Assembly: GCA_947073515.1 (NCBI GenBank)
Contig: CAMTMC010000013.1
Location: 1 to 50,431, forward strand
Direction of reading: 5' to 3'
Length of the DNA: 50,431 nucleotides
Origin: an uncultured bacterium
GTDB lineage: Bacteria; Bacillota; Clostridia; Oscillospirales; Oscillospiraceae
Each line of letters starts with the position of its first letter. The stretch's first letter is position 1. Both the position numbers and the translations under genes were made by a program. Below the pieces are notes generated by a model that saw nothing but the letters and a program-made list of their open reading frames with translations, was not told where the DNA came from and did not search any database. Positions 16,977-23,782 of this stretch are shown here, piece after piece.

Positions 16977-18941
16977 TCATTCTGACCCCGCATAGCGGAT
17001 CACGATCTGGTCGTGCTGCCGCAGCTCCTGGGTAAAGGCGCCGTCCGTCCCGTTGACCAACAGCTCCACGCCCCGGTCCAGTTTGTTAAAGTCGATGCCG
17101 GAGCGGTCCAGCAGATCCATCAGGTAGTATGGGCCCCCCTCCGCCTTGGCGGGCAGCTCCAGGGGCTGGCCATTGAGGGTCAGCCGAAGCATCACCGGGG
17201 CCGGCGCAACAGGGCGCTGGTGGGCGGCAGGGGCCACCGGCTCGGGCTTTACCACAGGCTCAGCCCCCCCGGCCGGGCCGGGAACAGGCCTCTCTTCCAC
17301 GTCGGGCTGGATCTCCTCGGGTTCTTCGGGAGCTTCAGGCTCCTCTTCTTCCGCCAGGGGGAGGGTCACGCCAGTTTCAATCTGATCCCCGGTGTTCAGC
17401 TGGGTATCCAGGGCGGCCAGCCGGCCGTTGAGGGTAAAGTTGCCCTCAAAATCGCCGCCCAGCAGATCCCGGACGGTCCGCCGGGCAGATTCGCCCCAGA
17501 CCGCGGGGGTAAACTCAATCTCATCCCCCGCGTAGACCACCGCCGAGGGGGCGGTCTCCTGGCCGTTGAGGGTCAGGACGCAGGGGGTGGCGGGCTGGCC
17601 CCGGAATACCATCCGCTGGCCGTCCACCGTCACGCTGAGGCTCTTCCCCGTCCGTCCCAGCAGGTCAGCGGAGGTGTAGCCGTTCATCATCAGCAGATCC
17701 AGCACGGTCAGGCTGCCGCTGCGGAACAGCTTGGCGGGCTGGCCGTTGAGGAGGATCCGGTAGCTGTCACTGATGAGGCCCAGGCCGGCGGAGACAGCAA
17801 TCCCAAGGGGGGTGGCCAGCTCCGGGTCCTCCAGGTCGTAGTCATCAGAGAAGGCGGATATCTCATAGTTGTTGCCCGCCAGGGCCACCCGCTTTTCATC
17901 CATATTCAGGGCGGCGGCTACCAGCTCCCGCAGTCCCAGCAGTTTGCTGCCGCCCCCCGCCAGAAATAGGGCGGAGGGGGAGCCGCCGTTCAGGTCGCTC
18001 ACCCGCTGGGCAATCTCGTTGGCCAGGTTCTGGGCGGACTGGCTGATCTCCTCCCGGACCTGGGCCCCTGGGACAGACTGCTCCAGCCCCAGCACATCCC
18101 GGTAGGTGATCACGTCCTCCTGGAGCTGGGTTTTCATCCGCTCCGCAGTGGCGAAGGGGACAAGGTAGCGGCGCATCAGTTCCTCTGTAATCTCATCCCC
18201 GGCCACGGTGGCCATGGTGTACCCCACCACGGCCCCTTCCCGGCACACGGCGATATCGGAGGTCCCCGCCCCGATATCCGCCAGCACCAGGTTCAGCAGG
18301 CGCAGGTCAGCGGGGATGGCGGCGTTAAGGGCGGCGATGGGCTCCAGAGTGAGGCTGGCCACTTCCAAGCCGGCCCCCTCCATCACGGCGTAGAGGCTTT
18401 CCACCACCTCGCTGGGCAGGAAGGTGGCCACCACGCTGGCCTCCAGGATCTGCCCGTTGTGATCCCGGAGGGTGGTCATGGGGTAGTGGTCCAGCTGGTA
18501 GCTGGACACGGTATAGCCCACCAAATAAAAGCGCCGCTGACCCTCCTGTCCCTGGGACAAGAGGGCCTCGGCTTCTGTGACCGCGCCGCTCTCCAAGCGG
18601 CTGATCATGTCGCTGCTGATGCGGGCAACTTGGGGCAGCTCCAGGCGGTGGTGGCCTGACTCCGTGCGCAGGGCACGGCCGGCGGCGGCCACGCACACCC
18701 GCTCCAGCACGCAGTCCAGCCGCTGCTCCAGCCGCTGGGTCACCCGGCGGGCCACCTTGGCCACCTGGGCGATGTCCTCAATCTGGCCGTCCATCATGGC
18801 CCGCTTGCCGTGCTCCTCTTTCTCGATGGCCAGCACCTGAAGGCGCTCGTCCACAACCCGGCCCACTACACCGATGATGCTGCGTGTGCCGATATCCAAA
18901 GCAAAGATCAGCCCGGCGTCCTGTTGATTCTTTCCGGCCAA
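16977..18941 (-). CDS. FtsA/PilM-like actin-family ATPase with a long C-terminal extension
   Basis: 654 residues from TTG 18941, preceded by AGAGGTGA; a longer reading from ATG 19001 has no good RBS, so the start is uncertain. Residues ~10-385 are FtsA-like: phosphate-1 loop FALDIGTRSIIGVVG, phosphate-2 LADIGAGTSDIAV and adenosine motif LFLAGGGSKLLGL. Residues ~150-220 look like the SHS2/1C insert. From ~390 there are three copies of a small beta module with LNGQ or LNGR starts and GDxIE ends, then an acidic Glu/Pro linker, then a final similar module ending near VIRYAGSE. There is no FtsA membrane-targeting helix at the C-terminus. It is probably not the cell's main FtsA, since ftsZ is not adjacent. 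A cytoskeletal or PilM-like role linked to the lipoprotein downstream is possible. Confidence 0.7.
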   Translation of the reverse strand: MAGKNQQDAGLIFALDIGTRSIIGVVGRVVDERLQVLAIEKEEHGKRAMMDGQIEDIAQVAKVARRVTQRLEQRLDCVLERVCVAAAGRALRTESGHHRLELPQVARISSDMISRLESGAVTEAEALLSQGQEGQRRFYLVGYTVSSYQLDHYPMTTLRDHNGQILEASVVATFLPSEVVESLYAVMEGAGLEVASLTLEPIAALNAAIPADLRLLNLVLADIGAGTSDIAVCREGAVVGYTMATVAGDEITEELMRRYLVPFATAERMKTQLQEDVITYRDVLGLEQSVPGAQVREEISQSAQNLANEIAQRVSDLNGGSPSALFLAGGGSKLLGLRELVAAALNMDEKRVALAGNNYEISAFSDDYDLEDPELATPLGIAVSAGLGLISDSYRILLNGQPAKLFRSGSLTVLDLLMMNGYTSADLLGRTGKSLSVTVDGQRMVFRGQPATPCVLTLNGQETAPSAVVYAGDEIEFTPAVWGESARRTVRDLLGGDFEGNFTLNGRLAALDTQLNTGDQIETGVTLPLAEEEEPEAPEEPEEIQPDVEERPVPGPAGGAEPVVKPEPVAPAAHQRPVAPAPVMLRLTLNGQPLELPAKAEGGPYYLMDLLDRSGIDFNKLDRGVELLVNGTDGAFTQELRQHDQIVIRYAGSE

Positions 18942-19085
18942 CTGCCTCACCTCTTGTCCCCCCCAGCAAGTGATGGCGGGCCAGACGCTCCGCCCGTCCA
19001 TTCCATCCAGGCGACCGCTTCCAGTCCGCTTGGGTGCCGGGAGTCTCTTTCATCTGGGATTGGATATGGTGCGTAAAAAGGAGAC

Positions 19086-19111
19086 ATGGCGCCCCAAACA
19101 TGGGGCGCCAT
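19086..19111 (-). terminator. Terminator downstream of the chemoreceptor gene
   Basis: An 11-bp perfect stem (19086-19096 with 19101-19111, 4-base loop) of GC-rich sequence. On the minus strand it is followed by CTCC and then five T. It lies 31 bases past the chemoreceptor stop codon. Confidence 0.7.
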
Positions 19112-19142
19112 ATTCTCTTATCTCAGGGAAACGCCCTTGATT

Positions 19143-20957
19143 TTAGTACTTCGAGTTTCCAAAGTTAGCGGGAGCTACGTCGTCCTCCACATCCCAGCTG
19201 GAGCCTCCGCTCTGATAGGAGGGGGCGGGGGCGGGCGTGAAGGGGTTAAAACCACCGTTCACCTTGCCATTGATCTTGAACTCGCTCATCAGCTGGTGCA
19301 TGATGTTGGCCTGAGAGGACAGCTCCTCACTGGCGGCGGCGCACTCCTCGCTGGTGGCGGAGTTGGTCTGTACCACGGCGGAGATCTGGTCGATGCCCTC
19401 GGTCACCTGGGCAATGGCGGCGGTCTGCTGCTCCACAGCGTCCACCACAACGTCCATCATGCTGATAACAGAGCTGGCCAGCTCGGCGGTCCGCTCCAGG
19501 GAGCCGGTGACCTTCCCCACCACATCGACGCCGTCCCGCACGGCCACGATAGAGCCCTCAATCAGCTCCTTGGTGGCCTTGGCGGCCTCATCGGACTTGG
19601 CGGCCAGGTTGCGCACCTCGTCAGCCACAACGGCGAAGCCCTTGCCGGCGGCGCCGGCCCGGGCGGCTTCCACCGCGGCGTTCAGGGCCAGGATGTTGGT
19701 CTGGAAAGCGATATCCTCAATGGTGGCGATGATCTTGCTGATCTCCTGAGAGGAATTGGAGATGTTGCCCATAGCCTCGTTCAGGCGCTTGACATAGTCG
19801 TTGCTGGTCTGGACCTGGTTGCCGGCCTCGTTCACGCTGCGCTGGGCCTGCTCGGTATTCTCGGCGGTCTTCTGGGAGTTGTGAGAGATGTCGGCGATGG
19901 TGGCGGACAGCTCCTCCACAGAACTGGCCTGCTGGGTAGCGCCCTGGGCCAGGGCCTGGGAGCTGTTGGACACCTGGTCAGCGCCGGCGGACACCTGGTC
20001 GGCGGACTGGGAGATGTTGGAAATCGTCTCACTCATACGGAGGATAAACTGGTTGGTGGAGTCCTGGATCGGCTTCAGGTCACCCGGGAACAGGGCGGTA
20101 AGCTGAACATCGAAATTGCCCTTGGACATCTCTCCAGTGGCGAAAGCGATATCAGAGACCGTATCATTGAGGACCTTCTGGCTGGTACGCAGGGCTTCGG
20201 ACATCATACCAAGCTCGTTGGGGCTTTGGAAGTGGACAGGCAACTTCAGGTCGCCCTGGCTCATGCCCACCATAGCGGCGCGGGCCTCCTCCAGGGGGAT
20301 GGTAATGGAGCGGATGAGCTTGGTGCAGATCATCAGCACCAGGATCAGCACCACAACCAGCACGACAACGGAGATAATCGTGGCAATGACCACAGACCTG
20401 GACTGGGCGGCGAAAGCCTCATCCTCAGCTTTATTCAGGGCGGTGTCAATGCTGTCGCCCACCGCCACCATGGCATCCAGAGAGGGAGAGCACTCCTCCT
20501 CGATCAGCCGGGCCGCTTCCTCGCCCCGGCCGGCGTCAATGGCGCTGATGATGCCGGGGATGGCGCTCTTCCACTTGTTGACAGCCGTCTCATACTCGTC
20601 CAGCATGGACTTATCCAGAGGGAAGACTTTACGCAGCTCGCTCAGGCTGGCACTCATCTGGTCCAGGACCTCATCGGCCCGGCTCTCTAGAGCGCGCATT
20701 CTATCGCTGCTTCCGTTGTCCTGGCTCAAGGTCAGCATGGCCATTTCCCGCACGTTACGCGCGGCAATATTGGCCTCCAGACGGCACTGGGTAATGATGC
20801 TGTTAGACGCCATCTCCTTGTCAATTACTTCCTGATAGCCGTCACGCAGGCTCATCATCATAAACAGAGTGGTGACAATGATGATCAGCGAGGGGATAAT
20901 CACCGCGCCGAAGCCCACGATCAGGCTCTTCTTGATTCTCATCTTCTGGAAACTCAT
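19143..20957 (-). CDS. Methyl-accepting chemotaxis protein
   Basis: 604 residues from ATG 20957 (RBS TAGGAGGAG). TM1 is at ~12-36, followed by an all-helical extracytoplasmic region to ~185 that fits a four-helix-bundle (4HB_MCP) sensor. TM2 is at ~187-212, followed by HAMP. A second HAMP-like stretch follows around residues 260-300. The signalling hairpin tip is recognisable as [20 protein letters not shown], followed by [14 protein letters not shown]. The C-terminus is a Pro/Ser/Gly tail with no NWETF-type tether pentapeptide. The ligand cannot be told from sequence. It transduces to CheA/CheW, with CheC, CheD and CheV of this window acting in adaptation. It is transcribed from its own promoter and ends at its own terminator. 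Confidence 0.95.
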   Translation of the reverse strand: MSFQKMRIKKSLIVGFGAVIIPSLIIIVTTLFMMMSLRDGYQEVIDKEMASNSIITQCRLEANIAARNVREMAMLTLSQDNGSSDRMRALESRADEVLDQMSASLSELRKVFPLDKSMLDEYETAVNKWKSAIPGIISAIDAGRGEEAARLIEEECSPSLDAMVAVGDSIDTALNKAEDEAFAAQSRSVVIATIISVVVLVVVLILVLMICTKLIRSITIPLEEARAAMVGMSQGDLKLPVHFQSPNELGMMSEALRTSQKVLNDTVSDIAFATGEMSKGNFDVQLTALFPGDLKPIQDSTNQFILRMSETISNISQSADQVSAGADQVSNSSQALAQGATQQASSVEELSATIADISHNSQKTAENTEQAQRSVNEAGNQVQTSNDYVKRLNEAMGNISNSSQEISKIIATIEDIAFQTNILALNAAVEAARAGAAGKGFAVVADEVRNLAAKSDEAAKATKELIEGSIVAVRDGVDVVGKVTGSLERTAELASSVISMMDVVVDAVEQQTAAIAQVTEGIDQISAVVQTNSATSEECAAASEELSSQANIMHQLMSEFKINGKVNGGFNPFTPAPAPSYQSGGSSWDVEDDVAPANFGNSKY

Positions 20958-21090
20958 ACTGTACTCCTCCTATTTTTTTCCCACATTTACAGGGATATCG
21001 CGCTTTTTATGTACTGAGCCTGAACCTTCCGTCCCACTTTCCAGCTGGCTGTCTTTTCCCCTTCACGGGGGGCGGACTCTAAGCTTTGTT

Positions 21091-21119
21091 ATTATACTAC
21101 ATTTTCTAGACAATGTCAC
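21091..21119 (-). promoter_or_regulatory. Sigma-A-type promoter for the chemoreceptor gene
   Basis: On the minus strand GTGACA (21119-21114), a 17-base spacer and TATAAT (21096-21091). The -10 is perfect and the -35 has five of six bases. The -35 lies within the 3' end of the FtsE-like gene. No FliA-type element is seen, so this receptor may be expressed outside the late flagellar programme. Confidence 0.65.
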
Positions 21120-21807
21120 CATATTTTCCGTTTTTCACATCGCCCAATAATCGGCCGTCTACCAGGGTAACCACTCTCCGGCGCATGATGTTCACGAACT
21201 GGCTGGCGTGGGTCGCCATCACAACAGTGGTCCCCCGGCTGTTCAGCTCGTTGAGCAAATGCATCACGTCCCAGATGTTGTCATCATCCAGGTTGGCGGT
21301 CAGCTCGTCCAGCAGAAGGATGGGCGGACTGCTCACCAGGGCCCGGGCCAGCTCCACCCGGCGGCATTCTCCAATAGACAGCTCCGCTGGGTAACAGCGT
21401 TCCACCCCTGGCAGACCCACAATGCCCAGCGCCTTCTCCACCGCCCGGCGGCTTTTCCGCTGCATACCGCTTGCCCGGGCGGCCATCATCAGGTTCTCGT
21501 GGATGGTGCGCTTGCGCACCAGGATCGACTGCTGGCTGACAATGCCGAAAGTACGGGCCAGCCTCACCCGCCAAAGCCCCAGGTGCCGGGCCACGTTGTT
21601 CCCATCCAAGTAGACGATCCCCCGGTCCGGCATGATCTCCCCGCCGATGAGCTTCAGCAAGGTGCTTTTGCCAGCGCCGCTGCTGCCGATCAGGAAGACA
21701 AATTCTCCCTGCTCAATGGTCAGATCCATGTCACGAACAGCGTATTCCTTCCGCTTGTTCTCTCCAGTATACAGTTTTGAGACATTTTCCAGTCTGATTT
21801 CCGGCAT
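21106..21807 (-). CDS. FtsE-like ABC transporter ATP-binding protein
   Basis: 233 residues from ATG 21807, 10 bases after AAGGAG; upstream in-frame ATGs add a basic stretch with no RBS. Walker A is GSSGAGKST, the Q-loop lies in GIVSQQ, Walker B is ILLLDELTANLD and the H-loop is MATH. The family signature is degenerate: LSIGE in place of LSGGE. The overall pattern (GAGKSTLLKLI, RTIHENLMM, NSRGTTVVMATH, VNIMRRRVVTL) and length match FtsE, the ATPase of the FtsEX complex that controls wall hydrolases in division. No ftsX-like membrane partner is adjacent. The divergent neighbour is a membrane-anchored C39-like peptidase. A MacB/LolD-type role with a distant permease is an alternative. Confidence 0.75.
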   Translation of the reverse strand: MPEIRLENVSKLYTGENKRKEYAVRDMDLTIEQGEFVFLIGSSGAGKSTLLKLIGGEIMPDRGIVYLDGNNVARHLGLWRVRLARTFGIVSQQSILVRKRTIHENLMMAARASGMQRKSRRAVEKALGIVGLPGVERCYPAELSIGECRRVELARALVSSPPILLLDELTANLDDDNIWDVMHLLNELNSRGTTVVMATHASQFVNIMRRRVVTLVDGRLLGDVKNGKYGDIV

Positions 21808-21915
21808 TCCAACGCGGCTCCTTGCCTGGGGGCCCGCTCTACTCCCAAGTATCAAGCCGGTCAGGGCCCTGCCCCGCCGGCGGGAGTTGGCAGCCATCCG
21901 CAACAAAATTTATAG

Positions 21916-21944
21916 TACCAAAAACGTTCCTCTTGTAGTATAAT
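21916..21944 (+). promoter_or_regulatory. Possible sigma-A promoter for the C39-like peptidase gene
   Basis: TATAAT at 21939-21944 with a weak -35 (TACCAA, 21916-21921) at a 17-base spacing. The 188-base divergent region 21808-21995 is AT-rich and must also hold the promoter for the FtsE-like gene. Confidence 0.4.
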
Positions 21945-21995
21945 CCTTTTAGGTCCGGTTGAAAAGAGGCTATTTAAAATTTTTGGGGTAGAATT

Positions 21996-22922
21996 GTGAA
22001 AAATTTTAGAGGTCCGAAAAAATCCAGATATCTGATCCCTCTGCTGTCCCTCACAGCGCTGCTGTGCGTTGGGGTGGTGGAGCTGGCCGTGTGCTCAGTT
22101 CAGGACCCGGAGCTCTTCCAGCGCCTCACCGCCCCGGCCCGGGAGTGCGCCGCCCAGCTGGGCGAGGCGGGCACACGGGTCTGGGACGCTTTCCTCCAGG
22201 CGTCCGCCACCGTCCAGCTCCCCCGGCACTGGGAGGACGAGGAGCCGGAGCCGGAACTTCCGCCGCCGGAGGAGAGCCAGGAGCTGGACAACGAGGTGCG
22301 GGAACCCCCACCCCTGCCCGTGGCCGCCACCGACGTCACCGCCCTGGCCGAGCGGGACGGGCGGCTGTGCCTCACCGGGGGGGCCCGGAGCGTCGTCTAC
22401 TACGACCAGACTGACCCCGCCTGGGCGGAGGAGCCCTACGGCTCCGACCGGATCGGCGGCTACGGCTGCGGCCCGGTGGCTATGGCTATGGCGGTATCCT
22501 CCATGACAGAGCACCAGATGGACCCGGCCCAGATGGCCCAGTGGTGCGTGGACCAGGGCTACTGGGCCAGAAAGCATGGCTCCTACCTGTCCATTGTGCC
22601 AGGTACCGCCGAGGCCTTCGGCCTTGCCTGCACTTCCATCCCTCCAGAGGAAGCCGATCCAGACGACCTGCTCCAGCGGCTGGCCACCGGCCAGATGGGG
22701 GTGGCCCTGATGGGCCCCGGCCACTTCACCAACGGGGGGCATTTCATCCTTCTGCGGGGGGTCACCCTGGACGGCCGGGTGCTGGTAGCCGACCCGGCCA
22801 GCCCGGAGCGCAGCCTCACGCTGTGGGACTTGGAGCTTGTTTTGGGGGAACTGTCTCCCAGCCGCCACGACGGAGCGCCCCTGTGGATGCTCTCCCCGCC
22901 CATATTCGATAACATATCATAA
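21996..22922 (+). CDS. Membrane-anchored C39-like (papain-fold) peptidase
   Basis: 308 residues from GTG 21996, seven bases after GGGGTAG; the RBS is modest. Basic residues then a hydrophobic segment (~12-34) make a signal anchor, so the enzyme should face outside. An acidic Pro/Glu linker spans ~77-110. Residues ~130-300 are a peptidase_C39_2-type domain: substrate-cleft start YYDQTDPAW, catalytic Cys158 in YGCGPVAMAM, His249 in GGHFILLRG and Asp266 in VADPAS. All three catalytic positions are intact. Such domains process peptides or wall-linked proteins; the substrate is unknown. It is divergent from the FtsE-like gene, which raises the possibility of a wall-remodelling link. Confidence 0.8.
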   Translation: MKNFRGPKKSRYLIPLLSLTALLCVGVVELAVCSVQDPELFQRLTAPARECAAQLGEAGTRVWDAFLQASATVQLPRHWEDEEPEPELPPPEESQELDNEVREPPPLPVAATDVTALAERDGRLCLTGGARSVVYYDQTDPAWAEEPYGSDRIGGYGCGPVAMAMAVSSMTEHQMDPAQMAQWCVDQGYWARKHGSYLSIVPGTAEAFGLACTSIPPEEADPDDLLQRLATGQMGVALMGPGHFTNGGHFILLRGVTLDGRVLVADPASPERSLTLWDLELVLGELSPSRHDGAPLWMLSPPIFDNIS

Positions 22923-22974
22923 GCATATTTGCCTCAGGGGCTACGCCCTCGGGACAGATATGCTTATGTTTTAT
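22918..22974. terminator. Terminator between the C39-like gene and fliT
   Basis: CATAAGCATAT (22918-22928) pairs with ATATGCTTATG (22958-22968). An inner GC stem is present, and TTTTAT follows on the plus strand. The left arm begins inside the peptidase stop codon region. It separates convergent transcription units. Confidence 0.7.
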
Positions 22975-22977
22975 CAT

Positions 22978-23364
22978 TTATTCATATACGGAATTCCCTC
23001 TGGCCAGCCGCTTATTCAGCCGCCGGTCCAGGTCAATGACCCGCTCCAGCAGGCGGCGGGCGCTGCCCGCCTGGGTCTGATAGGTCTGCTCATCCTCCCC
23101 CCGGGGGGGCGCCCCGCCGTCCAGGGCGCTGACGCGCTCCTGGTCCCCGGCGGGGAGCTCTGCCCTGCGTTCCCGGACGGCGGCCTGCACCTCCTCCAGG
23201 CGGGTAATCGGGTCCTGCCGCATCGCTACCAGCATTTTCAGCGTGACCCGGTCGTTGCGGTCCAACGCCTCGCCCAGCTGCTGGCTCAGGTCCATCACCT
23301 CAGACAGGAGGTTATAGCGCCTGCGCTCCAGCACAGTCAAGTCCAGCCAATCACCTTTTACCAT
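22978..23364 (-). CDS. FliT-like flagellar chaperone (probable)
   Basis: 128 residues from ATG 23364. It is predicted all-helical and strongly charged, with long heptad-like helices (ERRRYNLLSEVMDLSQQLGEAL and ARRLLERVIDLDRRLNKRL). Sequence families of FliT and FlgN diverge fast, so the call rests on size, helical content and place: third gene after fliD and fliS, 7 bases from fliS. FliT normally caps FliD before export (established). A FlgN-type role is the alternative. Confidence 0.55.
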   Translation of the reverse strand: MVKGDWLDLTVLERRRYNLLSEVMDLSQQLGEALDRNDRVTLKMLVAMRQDPITRLEEVQAAVRERRAELPAGDQERVSALDGGAPPRGEDEQTYQTQAGSARRLLERVIDLDRRLNKRLARGNSVYE

Positions 23365-23371
23365 CGTCCGC

Positions 23372-23749
23372 TCACCTTCCTTGGGCGCTGGCCTTTTCCG
23401 CGCCGTGAAAGGCGTCCCGCATTTCGGCCAGCATAGGCTTCAGATTCTCCAGCTCCGTTTTATTCCGGCCGATCTTAATGCGGCCCAGCTGGTAGGTGAA
23501 GTACTCATACATCCGGCTCAGGTCCCGGCTGATGGGGTACTGGCGGTCCAGCGTCTCGTCCAGATACTTGATGATATCCATACACCGGTCCACCGCCCCC
23601 TCGAAGGCGGGCCAGTCCGCCTTATCCAGGGCCAGGGAGGCCAGGATGCTGCGCTTGACCAGCTCGTCATACAGCAGCAGGAGCAGCTCGCCTGGCGTCA
23701 TGGAGTTGATGGACTGCTCTTTATACTGCTGGTAGCCTCTCATATCCAT
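23372..23749 (-). CDS. fliS: FliS, flagellin export chaperone
   Basis: 125 residues from ATG 23747-23749 (AAAGGAAC upstream). It is a single FliS domain: the GYQQYKEQSINSMTPGELLLLLYDELVK start is the family hallmark (a tyrosine-rich start, then TPGELLLLLYDG-like), and IKYLDETLD plus YEYFTYQLGRIKI match later helices. It binds flagellin C-termini in the cytoplasm and prevents premature polymerisation. It lies 33 bases after fliD and before a FliT-like gene, the classical fliDST order. The flagellin gene is not in the window. Confidence 0.95.
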   Translation of the reverse strand: MDMRGYQQYKEQSINSMTPGELLLLLYDELVKRSILASLALDKADWPAFEGAVDRCMDIIKYLDETLDRQYPISRDLSRMYEYFTYQLGRIKIGRNKTELENLKPMLAEMRDAFHGAEKASAQGR

Positions 23750-23782
23750 TTAGGACGTTCCTTTCTATCCGGCGGTTTTTTC

